DNA of 64,000 nucleotides from Tieghemostelium lacteum (Eukaryota; Evosea; Eumycetozoa; Dictyosteliales; Raperosteliaceae). The stretch's first letter is position 1. Each line of letters begins with the position of its first letter. Positions 8,888-21,909 of this stretch are shown one piece after another. Position numbers and translations under genes: made by a program. The notes beneath the pieces are model-generated. The model had not been told where the DNA came from, did not search any database, and saw only the letters and a list, made by a program, of their open reading frames with translations. The DNA lies in NCBI GenBank assembly GCA_001606155.1, contig LODT01000041.1, positions 186,001-250,000 on the forward strand. The letters run 5' to 3'.

Positions 8888-11800
8888 TTATATAATTAAA
8901 GTAAAGAGTATTTGTGCATTTTTCTGAAATTCATCAACATTGGAATATTTAAATTCTATTGGATTTGGGGAGAGTTTATATTGATTGGATAGATTATAGA
9001 GAAGTAACCATAGAGTATCAGAATCTTTTTTCAACAATATTTTCCAAATGTCAATGGCCAACAATTGAATTTCTTCTGCTTGTTTGGAATTTAGGTATAT
9101 TAATGTATATCTTGCAATATCTATAATTTGTTGTTGATTTACCTTGATACCAAATTCCAATACTGATTCAATAGTCTTTAAAATTTCAAACTGAATTTTA
9201 AAAGATGGTGTAAATTTATAATTATTATTTTTTCTATTTTTACTGTGATCATCAATCTCCTCTATTAATTTAGTATTGTTAGTGTTGTTGTTACTATTTT
9301 GTTTGGTACTATTCATTTGTAAATTGATAGATATTAAATTGGATTTTTGAGATTGTTCTTGTATCAATAGATTTTTTAGGATTGGCCATAGTTCATCCCA
9401 GAATCTGGCAGTTATAAAGTCTTTAGTTAGATGTGCAATGGTTTGAATTACTTTAAGAGAGTTAATGGAAATTACTCTATCAGACTCTGTAACTCTTTTC
9501 AAAATGGAACCCCAAACCAAATGAATAATTGGAAATAATGCAACCTTTGGTACATTTGTAGTAGTAGTAGTTTCTTCTTGTATCTGAGTTTTAGTTTGAT
9601 CTACATTATCTTGTGGATCATTATCATCTACTTCCTCACTACCATATTTTCTACCAGTAGAAAGGACATACAGAGACATATCAATGATTTCCAACACTGA
9701 AATCTTCAATAGCCTATTCTTGGAACTAATGAAATTAAGTGCTTTTTCCATGATTTGTTGTGTTATCTGTCTTTGTATTTCAGTTACATCTTGGAAGTTC
9801 TTTGGAGGCACATTTTCATCTTTCAAATTCTCTAAATCATTAAATCCAACATCAACTGGCTTCTTAAAGAAGTCTTTTTGATGTTGTTCATTTTCAACAT
9901 CTTTATTCTGATGATGTGACATAAAGTATTCTTTAATATCATTTATATTATTATTTTTACTTATTTCGCTGTCATTATCGCTATACATTGATTCCTTTTT
10001 TATATTATTATTATTATATATTGTCTTTTTTAATTCACTCTGATAATTTATGTATACTCTGGCATTATCATATATTATTTTTAATATATTAACCAATATT
10101 TTAATAAATATCGTAATGGATTCTGAATTTAATATTGCCATATCTAGTGCATGTAAAATCATTTTTACAGTGTCAGATAGAAAAGGCAAGAACCCTAATC
10201 CTGTTATATTTAGAATACCTTGAAATATATTGGGTGTATTTGGAAAAGAATTCAAATATTTCATATGATTTTCTATATATTGTTGTACATTATTAGTTAT
10301 AAAAGTAAATGCCATTGGATATATGCATATTACATACCTATGGTATCTAATAAATAATCTGAATTTTTAAAAATCAGATCATCTAATGATTGATAGTTTA
10401 GACAATTTATAATATTATCTAATGTCTTCCTGCAAGATATTAGAATTGGGTTTGACTCTGAATCAACACTACCATACTTTTCCAATAGATGATATAGTAC
10501 TTTACTGATAAATATTTGATTGTATTTCTTATTGGCTGGGAGTACCTGGACTATGATACCTATCGAATCAATAATAAGTGATAGAGTTATACTGTTATCA
10601 TTAAACACTTGAAATTGGTATTCTAAATCCCTACTTATTGGAACAAGTCCACTATTATCTTGATTTTGGTCCTGTATGGGTAGATTCAATAGATTAGGTG
10701 CCATAAGTTCATCTAGCATATACTGAATGGTAGATTGGTCCAATTTAAATTGATTATTTCTACTAGAATTTATAATACCAATCATCAAATGGTTCAGAAC
10801 CAATAAAATTTCTTTTCTTTTTGGTGAATTGTACAGTGAACTATTCGATAAAAGAATATCAATCCATTCCATAAACTCGCTGTTTGCACCAATAATTTCA
10901 ATCATACGGAATAATTCATGTTCAAATTGTTCACTAGAAAAGTATAGGTATGGTTTAGAAAGATCTGATTTTTGAATTTGCTTTCTGACTGATAGTGATG
11001 GTGTATTCTCCAGAGTTTCTAAACGACTGTTACCAATGAACTTTAAACTAGATTCACCAATAGATCCCTTCGTGGAATTTTCATCCTCTGTTGGAGTGAC
11101 TGGTAACTTCATTTCTATCAAAATTAAAAGTGTAGTAGCTACCAGATCTATTCTAGCTGATATCAGTGTAGATATATCACTATTTAGATACAATAAATAA
11201 GAATTTGTCAATCTTATTAACAATATCTTTTTATCTTCGTCTAGTGTCGATGTAATCTCTTGTTTACATATAAATCTAGGTAGAGATTGAAATAGGTGAT
11301 TGAAATTCTCTATAATGATATCCTTATGGTTGCTTTTGGTCAGATACTGTTGAGATTGTTTAGCAATCTCAGGGTACTCATCATTGGAGAGTAAAACCAA
11401 AACCTCTAATACAATAGGAAGGAGGCTCGATAGGTGAGTACTTGTATTGACCAATAACCTATTAGATGACTCCAATAATGCCTTTCTTAGTAGAAATTTA
11501 CCAAGTAATTTCTCTGAGGTTTTTTGGTGTATTTTGTTTTCCAAACTCTGCAAAGTAGGTGGCTTCACAGACCCATTACTATCTATTGTAGATAGTTTGT
11601 GATAAGACCCTGATGTTGGAAATATAAAACAACAGAGATTGTGTATATTGATTTGAGCCTGTATATAGTTATTCTGCATTTGTTTACTTAATTGAGAGGT
11701 ATCTATATTATTATTCATTATAGATACTGTCAAATTGGTAAACAATTCTGTTGCTTCTATTCTGACTTTAGAATTTACTTTTAAATCCTCTATTGTAATA

Positions 11801-12591
11801 ACTTTCACTAATGTTGACAGAATTAGAGGTGATATTTGAAATAGAATACTAAAATACTTTATATTGTCTTGAATCATTCTATTCAAAATGGATGCCATAC
11901 ACTGAATTACTTTTAACTTAATCGTACTATTATTATAATTTGAATTTCTTAATAAATCCAATAATGTGGATATTAAAAATCCTATTCCTAGAAAACTTTC
12001 ATTGCTATAAATATCATTATTGTTATTATTACTAGTGCTGTTATTATTATTTGAAATTAAATGATTATAAAATATTTCATTTGAATTCTTTAATTGATTA
12101 AAAAGGCTTGATATAGTATCTATTGCTGCTAATATTAATTCATCAGAAGCAATATTATTACTACTATTTGATAGATTTAGAGATGATAGTTTTAAAAGTT
12201 CTATAAATTTACTGTTGGAATGCAATGATATTTTACAAAGGAATTTGGATATAATTTCAAGTGACTTAATAATGACAGGCTCTTTAGATGATGATTGTAT
12301 TACTTTTGTATTACTGGATGGTAAATTGGTAGGATTGAATATCAATGACAATGGTATCATTACATATTCAAATATATATGTTAATTCATCACCATTAAAC
12401 AAACTTATGAAATCCAATATACTATTTAAAGGTGACTCTATTAATCTAATAATTTCCTTGATATCCACATTCTCATAGACTGCAGGATTTGTATTGGATA
12501 GAATTGTAATCAATTCACCACAAACTGGTTTAAAACTATTAAAACATAAGTTTATCCTAGTTTTTTGTTCATCTTGAAGATTTTGTGACAT
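8888..12591 (-). CDS. tti1: TELO2-interacting protein 1 (TTI1) homologue
   Basis: Two exons, 10338-12591 and 8888-10272, separated by a 65-bp intron (donor GTATGT, acceptor ATATATAG), give 1212 residues; the human protein is about 1090. Seen: an all-helical HEAT-type protein with the TTI1 N-terminal pattern (FNSFKPVC..L, later FEYVMIPLSLI) and the C-terminal FWDELWPILKNLL block, interrupted by Asn-rich loops. Known: TTI1 scaffolds the TELO2-TTI1-TTI2 complex that, with Hsp90 and R2TP, matures PIKK kinases (TOR, ATM, ATR, SMG1, DNA-PK). Two separate genes is unlikely because the splice join restores a continuous HEAT frame. TTI1 is divergent, so the call rests on pattern rather than a single signature. 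Confidence 0.75.
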
Positions 12592-12665
12592 TTAGACATA
12601 CAAAACTAAAAAAAAAAAACTAATGACTTTTTTTGAAATTGGATTAGGTGAACAGGAGGAGATAT

Positions 12666-13684
12666 TTATAGAGCACTTTTTAGAGATTTCTTTAGCATTT
12701 CATCAATGAAATTATTAGTTATTTTGGTATATTCTTCAGGATATAATTTCAAGTGAGATGTGTGAAATGATTTATCCCAACAATGAGATTCCACTTTTTT
12801 GTTGTGATTCTTCAGATCTCTCATCATCTTTTCAACATCAGAACTCAATACAATTTTATCATTTTTACAGTACAAAAACAAATAATTCCATTGATTCTGT
12901 TGTTTATAAAGAATTTCAAGAAAATTAGTATATATAATGATATTGTTTGATTATTTATAAATGAAAACACTTACGAATGGTGAAAATAGTACATTGTATT
13001 CTTCAGACAATGCTGTATAGGTTTTTGAATATAGTGGTAATATTAATAGGAATGGCATGGTTAAATAGGAAATTCTGAGGACATATTGCATTGCATTTTC
13101 ACCACCCTCTTTAGTATAAGGTGGACTACTATCAAAGATGACTGATTTTATCAAAGGTATCATGTAATGAAATCTACTGTGTTTATAGATTTCCTTTATA
13201 AAATATGCAAACACAGCACCACCAATACTGAAACAATGACACATTATAGATCTAGTTCCAAATGTTTTTAGTAGATAATCAATCTGATAGATAAATACTC
13301 CAACATCTTTTTCAATTGTGGACATTGAGATATGACTATAGATTATTTGTTAATATTATAAAACTTTAATATTAAGGATTGTCAATTTGTTAAAACATAC
13401 GGTACTGGATAATAAGATATCACATCAAAACCTTTCTTTTTATAAAATTGAGCATATTTTGAAATTAATTTATTTGTTGAGGCGAACCAACCAAACATCA
13501 AACAAATATTCTCTCCTGTTGGTTTGAAATTTAAATGATTAAAATCCAATTTAGAACCTCCTCTAATTTATACAATTAGAAATATTAATATCCAATTAGG
13601 AATATCTATGGATAAAAGATACAAAGTAACTATTTTTAGTACATACGATGAAGTTGATTGTTCAAATGTTAATAAATTACTCAT
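12666..13684 (-). CDS. TMEM53/DUF829 alpha/beta-hydrolase-like protein
   Basis: Four exons, 13647-13684, 13401-13562, 12975-13335 and 12666-12896, all with GTATGT or GTAAGT donors and AG acceptors, give 263 residues. Seen: FGWFAS near residue 35, a CFSIGGAVF nucleophile-elbow-like motif, IFDSSPP, then NQWNYLFLYCKNDKIV and a C-terminal CWDKSFHTSHLKLYPEEY. This is the DUF829/TMEM53 pattern: Ser at the elbow, Asp after the penultimate strand, His before the last helix. Known: TMEM53 proteins sit at the nuclear envelope or ER in animals; their catalytic role is unproven. The many short introns are unusual for this window. Confidence 0.85.
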
Positions 13685-13824
13685 GGCTATATATTTATAA
13701 CAAGTTAAATTGAAATAATAATTAAAGTGAAAGAAGGGAAGTCACACTCAATGAATTTCTAAAAAAAATTTTTTCATTTTTCATTTCTAGAATACTTATA
13801 GATTGTTCAAATTACAATTAGAAA

Positions 13825-14226
13825 ATGGATAAAGAAGCTTTTGCAGGTTTAGATGACCAAACTAAACAAATGCAAATGCAAGAACAGCAGAGAAGAGAAA
13901 TGGAAGAAAGAAAAAAAGGAATGTTAGAACAAATATTGACTGTTGGTGCTAGAGAAAGATGTATGGAATCTAATAATGAATTGGTGTTGATACACTAAAT
14001 ATGTTATTAACATTAATAATTTATAATAGTAAATAGAATTGCAATGGTTAGACCAGAGAATGCAAAAGCTGTTGGAGATATTATAATTAGAGCTGCACAA
14101 ACAGGACAAATAACATCACAGGTCGATGAACAAAGACTAATTTCACTTTTAGAACAATTAAATGAATCTACAAAACCAAAAACAAATATTACATTTCAAA
14201 GAAGAACCATTGATGACGATGATTAG
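13825..14226 (+). CDS. pdcd5: PDCD5/TFAR19 family DNA-binding protein
   Basis: Two exons, 13825-13960 and 14030-14226, give 110 residues. The intron starts with GTATGG and ends ATAATAG; splicing restores the conserved RLNRIAMVRPENA core. Seen: a highly charged N-terminal helix (Q/E/R-rich), then a three-helix bundle with the family signature VRPEKA-like VRPENAKAVGDIIIRAAQ and an acidic DDDD end. Known: PDCD5 proteins bind DNA and the CCT chaperonin and are linked to apoptosis and stress in animals. It is divergent from the TMEM53 gene; 13685-13824 is the shared promoter region. Confidence 0.95.
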
Positions 14227-14326
14227 ACAATTGGTTTGAAAATATATAAAAACATTATAGTAAATTTAAAAATGATAATAATAGAAGAAATGAGTGATAA
14301 AGTATAGTAAAATATCAATGAAAGAT

Positions 14327-16588
14327 TTATTTTCTTTCTTCTTCTCTCTTCTTTTGATATTCTTCGATAAGATTATTAAATAATTCTCTAGAAACTGGAG
14401 TATGTTTTTGATATTCCATTGTGAATTCACCTTTACCTTGAGTCATTGAACGTAATTCAGTTGAATAACCAAACATATTATTTAGAGGTACTTCACATTC
14501 AATGGTGAGAGATTCACCGACGGAATTTGAATTGGTAATGGCACCTTTTCTTCTATTGATACCTGAAATTACAACACCTTGGAATTCAGAAGGAATAGAG
14601 ATTTCAACTTTCATAATTGGTTCCAAGATCATTGGAGAGGCATCTGCGAAACCTTCTTTAAATGCACCAGCAGTTGCAATTCTGAATGCCAACTCTGAAG
14701 AATCTACACTGTGAGTAGCACCATCGGAAACTACAAATTTGATACCACTGATTGGGTGTCCGATTAATGGACCTTTACTGCAACAGTCTGCAAAACCTTT
14801 CTTGATTGCCTCTACAAAATTTGGTGGGATAGCAGTACCAATGACATCGTTAACAAATTCATTTTCCATGCCTTCTAAAGGTTCAATATGACCTGCCATT
14901 TTGGCGTATTGACCTTGACCACCAGACTGCTTCTTGTGAGTGTAATTGTACTCACCTTTACCTTGGATAGTCTCTCTGTAAGCTACCAATGGTTTACCTA
15001 CAATGGTATCGACATTGTACTCTCTTTTCATTCTTTCAATGTAGATTTCCAAATGCAACTCACCCATACCACTAATGATAATCTGACCGCTGTCTTCGTC
15101 AGTCTTGACACGGAAAGTTGGATCTTCTTTTTGGAATTTATTCAAAGCTTTGCTGAAATTAGTTTGACCGTCTTTAGCTTTTGGTGCGATGGATAATGCC
15201 ATGACAGGCTCTGGAATGTGCATAGATGTCATTGTGTAATTTACATTGGGAGATGAGAATGTGTTACCAGAGTAACAATCAACACCAAACATTGCACAAA
15301 TCTCACCTGGACCTACTTCTTGAATCTCTTCCATCTCTGCAGCATGCATTCTTACCAGTCTTGGAACTTTTATAGTTTTATTCAAATTGACGTTTTTAAT
15401 CATGTCACCTCTCTTGAGAGTTCCTTGGTAGACTCTCATATAGGTCAATTGTCCGAAACGACCTTCTTCCAATTTGAATGCCAAACCTACAAAAGGTTTT
15501 TTAGGATCTGAAAAAAGCTCAATTTCCTTTTCTTCCAAAGGTTGAGAAGCACTGTTATTTCCTTCATGAGCAATAATCTTCTTTTCAGTTGGGTTTGGAA
15601 GGTAATCAATAACACCGTCTAAAAGTGGTTGAACACCGGTATTTTTGAATGCAGATCCCATAAATACAGGAACTAATGTTCTGGCAATTGTACAACGTCT
15701 AATAGCCTCTTTAAGAGTCTTTTCATCTGGCATTTGATTTGGAAAATCATTTTCAATCAACCATTCACCTAATTGATCGTCTACATTTGCAATACGTTCA
15801 ATCAACTCAATTTTCTTCTCCAAGTACTGTTCTTTGAGTGTTGGTGGAATCTCAGCAATGATTGGCTTTGATCCTTTCTCCTCTGTGAATAAATATGCTT
15901 TTCCATCAACTAAACTTACAACACCTTCCAAATTGTTTTCTAAACCTACTGGGATCTGAACTGCTGCTGCATTGAGATTGAGTTTTTTACGTAGTTGGTC
16001 AATGACATTCCATGGATTGGCACCTGTTCTATCGAGTTTATTGATAAATGTAATTCTAGGTACATTATAACGACGCATTTGTCTGTCTACTGTTATAGTC
16101 TGTGATTGTACACCTGAGACACCACACATGACCAACACAGCTCCATCTAGTACACGTAATGCTCTTTCGACTTCAATTGTGAAATCAACGTGACCTGGTG
16201 TATCAATGATATTGATATGATTCTGACCCCATTTAGCATGAGTGGCAGCAGATTGAATGGTAATACCTTTTTCTCTCTCCAAATCCATAGAATCCATTTT
16301 TGCACCTACACCATCTTTACCTCTGACCTCATGAATTTCTTTAATTCTACCAGTGTAGAAAAGAATTCTTTCTGTCAATGTGGTCTTACCTGAATCAATA
16401 TGTGCTGAAATACCAATGTTACGAAGTTTACTCAATTCATTGGTTGAATAGAATCTACCTCCAATCCATAATCCTTTACTTCCAATAGCTGTGTTGGAAC
16501 TAGTAATAATAGATTTTGAACTAGTATTAATTGATCTTGATAGTACACTACCAACTCCTTTTCCTAATATATTAAATAATTGTGACAT
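14327..16588 (-). CDS. gfm1: Mitochondrial elongation factor G1
   Basis: 753 residues from the ATG at 16588 (MSQLFNILG). A longer in-frame start at 16621 is less likely because MSQ begins a basic, Ser-rich presequence. Seen: G1 AHIDSGKT, switch I with [24 protein letters not shown], followed by EF-G domains II-V including the [10 protein letters not shown] motif of domain III and the C-terminal GKGEFTMEY. Known: EF-G1 catalyses translocation on mitochondrial ribosomes, while EF-G2 works in recycling. The full set of G1-type motifs and the [16 protein letters not shown] sequence fit G1. The gene converges with PDCD5 (100 bp between stops). Confidence 0.96.
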   Translation of the reverse strand: MSQLFNILGKGVGSVLSRSINTSSKSIITSSNTAIGSKGLWIGGRFYSTNELSKLRNIGISAHIDSGKTTLTERILFYTGRIKEIHEVRGKDGVGAKMDSMDLEREKGITIQSAATHAKWGQNHINIIDTPGHVDFTIEVERALRVLDGAVLVMCGVSGVQSQTITVDRQMRRYNVPRITFINKLDRTGANPWNVIDQLRKKLNLNAAAVQIPVGLENNLEGVVSLVDGKAYLFTEEKGSKPIIAEIPPTLKEQYLEKKIELIERIANVDDQLGEWLIENDFPNQMPDEKTLKEAIRRCTIARTLVPVFMGSAFKNTGVQPLLDGVIDYLPNPTEKKIIAHEGNNSASQPLEEKEIELFSDPKKPFVGLAFKLEEGRFGQLTYMRVYQGTLKRGDMIKNVNLNKTIKVPRLVRMHAAEMEEIQEVGPGEICAMFGVDCYSGNTFSSPNVNYTMTSMHIPEPVMALSIAPKAKDGQTNFSKALNKFQKEDPTFRVKTDEDSGQIIISGMGELHLEIYIERMKREYNVDTIVGKPLVAYRETIQGKGEYNYTHKKQSGGQGQYAKMAGHIEPLEGMENEFVNDVIGTAIPPNFVEAIKKGFADCCSKGPLIGHPISGIKFVVSDGATHSVDSSELAFRIATAGAFKEGFADASPMILEPIMKVEISIPSEFQGVVISGINRRKGAITNSNSVGESLTIECEVPLNNMFGYSTELRSMTQGKGEFTMEYQKHTPVSRELFNNLIEEYQKKREEERK

Positions 16589-16876
16589 AATTATATTAAT
16601 TATATTTAGGTTTTTCGTCAAACTGATTAAGAAGAGAAAAAAAAAGTTTTTTAAAAAATGAAAAAACGAGTGTGTTTGATATCGGTCAAATAAATAGATT
16701 ACTTATTATAACTATACTATTATAATATCTATATTTTCTATATTAATTATTCTTTATTCCATATATCTTAATGCTTAACTTAACTGGTAACAAGTACAAA
16801 GTTGATATATATGAGGGACATCGGTTCAAATTGTATTTACATGTTATATTATTATTATTATTATTGATTATCTTCA

Positions 16877-17125
16877 TTATTGTTGAGTGTTTTTAAGGAA
16901 AAATTCTTTAGCTTTTCTAGCTGCTTGTCTCTTTCTGTGCTTTTTAAGTACTTTTTTAGAAGTTTTATTCATCATTGTTTCCATTTCTTGTTCATTTGAT
17001 TGCTCAATTGGTAAAATGAATTTTGGTGATAATTTATTAACCTGTGATGATTCTAAAAATGAACTAACATTATTTGGTTGTGTTAATTTCAATTTACTGA
17101 GATTTGAGATGAAACTTCTGATCAT
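16877..17125 (-). CDS. Small basic, probably mitochondrial protein (mS38-like?)
   Basis: 82 residues. The N-terminus (MIRSFISNLSKLKL) is an amphipathic, acid-free presequence. The C-terminal 30 residues are Lys/Arg-rich (KKVLKKHRKRQAARKAKEF), reminiscent of the short basic domain of the mitoribosomal protein mS38/AURKAIP1 (DUF1713), where an R/K-rich helix follows a conserved Ser. The match is weak and I would not assign it without a profile search. It lies directly upstream of the mitochondrial EF-G1 gene on the same strand, which fits but does not prove a mitochondrial-translation role. Confidence 0.6.
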   Translation of the reverse strand: MIRSFISNLSKLKLTQPNNVSSFLESSQVNKLSPKFILPIEQSNEQEMETMMNKTSKKVLKKHRKRQAARKAKEFFLKNTQQ

Positions 17126-17561
17126 TTTTAACTAGTTCAAATAAAATGAAAAAAAAAAAAAAAAAAAAAAATTAAATTTAAATTACAACAAGAAAGTAGA
17201 TGAAGATAATCAATTTATTTTTTATTGAGTAATCTTGAAAGCATAGCTAATCATAATGATCAAAGATACCAAAGATCCTTAATTACATATAATAAAAAGC
17301 AAGACAATATTAGTCTTGACGCTAATTGAAACCAATTAAATTTAAAATATGAAAATGACATCGAAATGTAATGTCATACAATTAGTGGACCTATTGGACT
17401 ATAGTTAACCAAAATCTATAGCTATTATAATTAATTACTCTGTACCATATATTAAGTTATTGAAATTATCTATATAACCAGATATTACATATTGAGTACT
17501 ACTAGCTGCTCCAAGCTCAACCAAGACCTAATTACCATTTGTTGTTAACATTGTAATGGAT
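17126..17561. other. Intergenic, A+T-rich, no gene seen
   Basis: Contains a homopolymer A run at about 17150-17170 and several short imperfect AT palindromes. No open frame or RNA gene was recognised. It holds the promoter of the small basic protein gene and the 3' flank of the next gene. Confidence 0.6.
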
Positions 17562-18200
17562 CTACTCAGGTACTGCATATTGAACTTGTTCAATAACATC
17601 ATCGAAGACAACACCAAATCTAATGTCATCAATGCCAGCACCACATCTGTACAATGCTATAATGGATTCTTCATTGTAGTCTGCTAGCTTGTAGATGTGT
17701 TCGTCTTTGTTGAGGCTGAGTAAACAGGCAGATTGTGATTCACTTGGAATGAAGTCTCTCTTTACAATATATCTCTCTAGTGAACCTTGTGTGTAGAATT
17801 CTAGAAATTGCTGTCTGAATTCCTCTGGAATATTTATAGCAGCTCTATATTCCTCTGCTTGACTAATTAATAAATGAGAGTGAACTGTAAGTCTCTCTTG
17901 TAATAATGAAAGTCTATTCCAATATCTTTCCTGTTGTTGACTTTCGGTCTCTTCTTCATCTTCATTTTGTTGTTGTTCTTGTTCTCCACCATCGAAATTT
18001 ACTTCATCTTCATCCTCAACCTGTTGTTGATTTTCTACATGAAGTAGAACTTCCTGTTCTCTATTCTCATCTTCTGGTGGTTGTTGATTTTGAACTTCAT
18101 CACCATAATCTTGGATATTAAATCCTCCTAGATGCTGTAGTATATCCTCTTGTTCGTCATCATCTGGATTTTGATGATCATGATCTTCTACTGGTGGTAT

Positions 18201-18246
<46 letters not shown>

Positions 18247-19820
18247 ACAAATTCAGTATTGATTTCGAATATGTATTGAGGTGTAGTTGTTTGTGGAGTT
18301 GATATATGGGTATTATATCTATTATTATTATTATTATTGGTAGTACAATTTAAACTAATATTAAATACTAAATTTGGATTGAAGATTCCACATGGATCAT
18401 TTCTATGTTCTTCTCTCCACATTCCCAAAGAATACTTTCTATGCTTTATTCTCTGAGATATTAAATTATATTCTATGTCTCTAGTTTTATTAATAAATCC
18501 AATCCAACCATCTTCCCTGTTTTTAATATTAGTTTTTCTGTCTGCTACCTCCTGTAAATTTAACTTTTTGTTGCTGTATACTAAATGTTTAGGAGTGAAA
18601 AGCAGAACCTTTAATGGAAGTGGATCGGTAAGACCTTGACCTGCAAGAACATAACATCTCTCCATGAGACTCTTTTTAAATTCAGTGAGTGGATCTGATT
18701 CAATCACAACTATAGGTGTTACTGGCTGTTGTGTTGGTAGAACAGGTAGGACTACCTGTGGTTGGATATATTGTTGAATATATTGTTGTTCAACTACTGG
18801 TTGAACAGGTACTATCTGTGGTTGTAAATATTGTTGTTGTTGAACATATTGTGGTTGAACAACTGGCTGAACAATTGGTTGAGAAATTTGTTGTTGTGGA
18901 ATACTAATACTAGCCAATTGTTGATTTATTTGCTGTTGTAACATATTTAATTGTATTTGTTCCTGTTGTTGAATATATATTACATCATTTTGTGAATTTT
19001 TATTATTGTTATTACATGTATTATTATTATTTTGTTTTATTTGATCTTTTTCTGATTCATTTTTGAGTTCAGTGATTTGAACCTGCAGATCTTTGGTAAT
19101 TTTTTCCAATCTTTCTATTGCTTTATTTTCTGAAATTTCTTTTTCTACAGATGATAAAGACTTAACTTGGATTTCAGTAGAAGCTTTTGCTTGAGTACTA
19201 CAATTACTTGGAACTTTAATATCTGTTCCATTAGCTTTACCAACATTGACTGAACCAGTATTATTATTGTTATTATCTTCTTCGTCACTGGAGTCATCAT
19301 CAATGGGTGCACTAAACTTAGATTTGGTTTTGGTGGGTACTATTGGTGAAATTGGTTTTGAATATTTTTGTTGTGTGGAAGAGGAAGATATGTTATTTAA
19401 TATATTAACTTTACTCTTTTCCTCTGTTACACTATTTGATGTATTTGTAGTTGTTGTTTTTTTTGAGTTGGTGATTGGATTATTATTTTTTTGTTGTTTT
19501 ATATCCAATTTAAGATTTTCTATTGTTTGGTACAACTGGGCTATGAGGAAATCATTTTCCAGCAATAGATCATTCTTACCAACTATTTGGATTTCCAAAT
19601 TCTTTTTCTCCAATTCTACTTTTTCCAATACTTTTTTATTATCTAATTCTAATGTTATTATTTTATTTTTATAGTACTCTCTTTGTTTTCTACTAAAATC
19701 TAATATATTTTTGATCTCTCTGTGTGATCTAGAAATTTCAATATCTCTGAGCAATATTTGTTCTATTTTATCAGCTGCAGAAACTGAAAAAAGATCTAGA
19801 ATTAATTTAGATAGATACAT
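17562..19820 (-). CDS. Coiled-coil, glutamine-rich protein of unknown function, 752 aa
   Basis: Seen: residues about 15-120 form a long coiled coil; Ser/Thr/Asn-rich linkers follow with a short acidic DDDSSDEEDN patch. A Q/V/P-rich repeat region (about 285-370) has repeated YIQ/QPQ units. A compact block at about 375-480, beginning near MERCYVLAGQ, has no low-complexity sequence. A pure polyQ run comes next, then an acidic Q/E region, and a final globular block (about 645-752) starts near NRLSLLQERL. The two globular blocks are probably one dictyostelid-specific fold interrupted by low-complexity inserts. No family is recognised; there is no signal peptide or membrane helix. Confidence 0.75.
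18201..18247. repeat. (GTT/CAA)n microsatellite encoding polyglutamine
   Basis: A pure trinucleotide tract within the 752-aa gene, read on the minus strand as CAA glutamine codons. Such tracts are common in dictyostelid coding DNA and likely vary in length. Confidence 0.9.
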
Positions 19821-20763
19821 TTTATATAATTTAGTAGTAGTACTGGATAAAATTGAATAACAATTATTTTAGCTAGTAGAAGTGAAGTAGAATATAAATA
19901 ATTAGAAAAAAAAAATATAAAAAAAATGATATATTTTTTGTGATCTGATATACAAATTTAGTAAAAATTTCATCAACATGGTTTATATCTCTTTCTTTAT
20001 AACTATTTTAGTTTAATTTATTTATATGAATAAATTTGGAATTTAAATAAGCTATTTAGAATAAATTTTATGAGGGTTTGAATTTAGAAGACAGATTATT
20101 TTTCCTAATAATATAACTAGATAAACCACCTATTTCAAAATTTTCTTTTTCATTGTAAATCCATTAATAAATATCTAACCTTTATTCTTCTACTGATCTG
20201 CTATATAATATCCAAAATAATTCACTTACCTTGATCTACTAGTAAACTTATTGTGGTTTATTGAATTAGGTGTTTATAGCTTCTATTGATTTTTGATAAG
20301 TATTTGTATTCATTTTTGAATAAATAATAAAATTTTAATTTATTATTTCTCACAAACAAGAATCAAATTCTAAACCCACATTTGCTTAAATAAAGATATA
20401 TAAAAATCTATTTTAAAAACCTCTAGATTGTGGAAGAAAAAAAAACTTAAGTCTTTCATCATCGCCATCTACTTATAAACCAATTAAGGAAACTCACAAC
20501 TGTAATCTGATACATAGGACATTTCTTCATGTAAAAAGATATTAAAATTCAATACCTCTCCAACAATAGATTAATGTAAGAAATCAATATCTAATAGAGT
20601 CTTATAACTTATAGTCTTACAGATTAAATTCCAATATTCAACAAAACAAGACAGGTAAATTATTTCCTATCTATTACAAAAAAATATTAATCTTTGAGTG
20701 AAGAAAAATAAAACCTAAATGTAAGACTTATAATTTATTTTCAAAATAAAGTACATGGGTCTT
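19821..20763. other. Intergenic, about 940 bp, no gene seen
   Basis: A+T-rich spacer between two minus-strand genes. I see only short frames with frequent stops on both strands, homopolymer A/T runs and no repeat, tRNA or transposon signature. It includes the promoter of the upstream-coded 752-aa protein. Confidence 0.6.
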
Positions 20764-21909
20764 TCATTGACATTTGTAACCTGTGGCACCATATTTACAA
20801 ATACATGTCATTCTATCCTGGTATCCATAGCAATAACCATGTGGTGAATTACATTGACTATCATTAATACATTGTGATGGTAATCCATTTGATAAAAGAG
20901 GAACGCATTGTGGTTTACCATCTACAAAATAAGAATAATGTGTTGAATTGTTACATTCTTGACAATTGATACTAGAGAAACCTTCGGCACATAGACAATC
21001 ACCATTTGGTTTATTACCATCATATAAAACCTCTATTGGTCCATCATGTATATATAGTTTTCTTTTAATTACATTGCCTTCAATGAAATATATATAACCT
21101 CCATAGGCCGTAATAGCAATTGGATTGAATATATTGCTTAGTATAACCCTCTTTTGTGAAAGAAAACCATTTAAAGGTACAGCAACAATATCTGTATCTA
21201 TCATATAAATAAAATGTGTGGCTGTAACTTTTAAATAAGGAAAAAATAGATTTTCATCTTCTTCCAAAACTTTTACCAATTGATCCCCATATACAGAACC
21301 TTTATATATAATATTTGATGAGAGTATATATAAATTTTCACCAAGCAATGCTATATCACAATAATTTCCATCTCTATATAATATTTGAGAATTTTCATAT
21401 AGAGTGTCAGAATAGACTGGAATATAATTAACTTTTCTTACAGATGTATAATCAGTAAAATAGGTTTTTTGTGATTGTTCATCAAATTCCATTTCAAATG
21501 GATCACGAAAATTTCTAGTGAAACCTATTGAACCGGTATTTGGAAGATAGGCATTTAATGAAAAAAATCTAATTTCATTTGAAAATTGATATAATTGTTT
21601 TGAGTATGATAGGTACCGGTACAAATGATCAATTCTACTATAAGATGACTCACCAAATAGAGAGTATTCATATTTAATTGGACCACCTATTATTGGGATG
21701 GAAAGTAGACGTTTGAATTTATCTTCAGAGTATAAGGCTATAAATACAACTCGACCAGATTCACTATCAACATCAAGACCCATGAGAATATTAATATTCT
21801 TTTTACATTGTTGGTATGGTTGAGTATTTCCACATTGCCAGTCTTGATCACATGCCAAGCATATAGATACTAATGCAGTAATTATAATATATTTTTTATA
21901 ATCAATCAT
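20764..21909 (-). CDS. Secreted protein with beta-propeller-like body and C-terminal EGF modules
   Basis: 381 residues. A signal peptide (1-19) is followed by a Cys pair (CDQDWQCG), then about 250 residues of alternating beta strands with recurring YF/YI...G patterns (for example GENLYILSS, GGYIYFIEG) that resemble a propeller of the NHL/YWTD kind. The Cys-rich end comes next: CLCAEGFSSINCQEC, and a final EGF-like unit (about 348-380) with CN, CYG and CICKYGATGYKC. There is no transmembrane helix and no obvious GPI signal. Known: dictyostelids carry large families of EGF-tipped cell-surface or secreted proteins. Inferred: an extracellular adhesion or matrix protein. The exact family is not recognised. 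Confidence 0.8.
   Translation of the reverse strand: MIDYKKYIIITALVSICLACDQDWQCGNTQPYQQCKKNINILMGLDVDSESGRVVFIALYSEDKFKRLLSIPIIGGPIKYEYSLFGESSYSRIDHLYRYLSYSKQLYQFSNEIRFFSLNAYLPNTGSIGFTRNFRDPFEMEFDEQSQKTYFTDYTSVRKVNYIPVYSDTLYENSQILYRDGNYCDIALLGENLYILSSNIIYKGSVYGDQLVKVLEEDENLFFPYLKVTATHFIYMIDTDIVAVPLNGFLSQKRVILSNIFNPIAITAYGGYIYFIEGNVIKRKLYIHDGPIEVLYDGNKPNGDCLCAEGFSSINCQECNNSTHYSYFVDGKPQCVPLLSNGLPSQCINDSQCNSPHGYCYGYQDRMTCICKYGATGYKCQ

Noticed and set aside
10315-10337. Two separate genes at 8888-10315 and 10330-12591
   Set aside because: A 65-bp GTATGT...AG intron joins them in frame into one HEAT-repeat protein of TTI1 length.
16801-16835. GGTTCAAAT-like B-box, possible tRNA
   Set aside because: No matching A box or cloverleaf arms could be drawn around it.
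17150-17171. Poly(A) run as the tail of a retroposed copy
   Set aside because: No target-site duplication, LINE/SINE body or processed gene was seen next to it; homopolymer runs are general in this genome.
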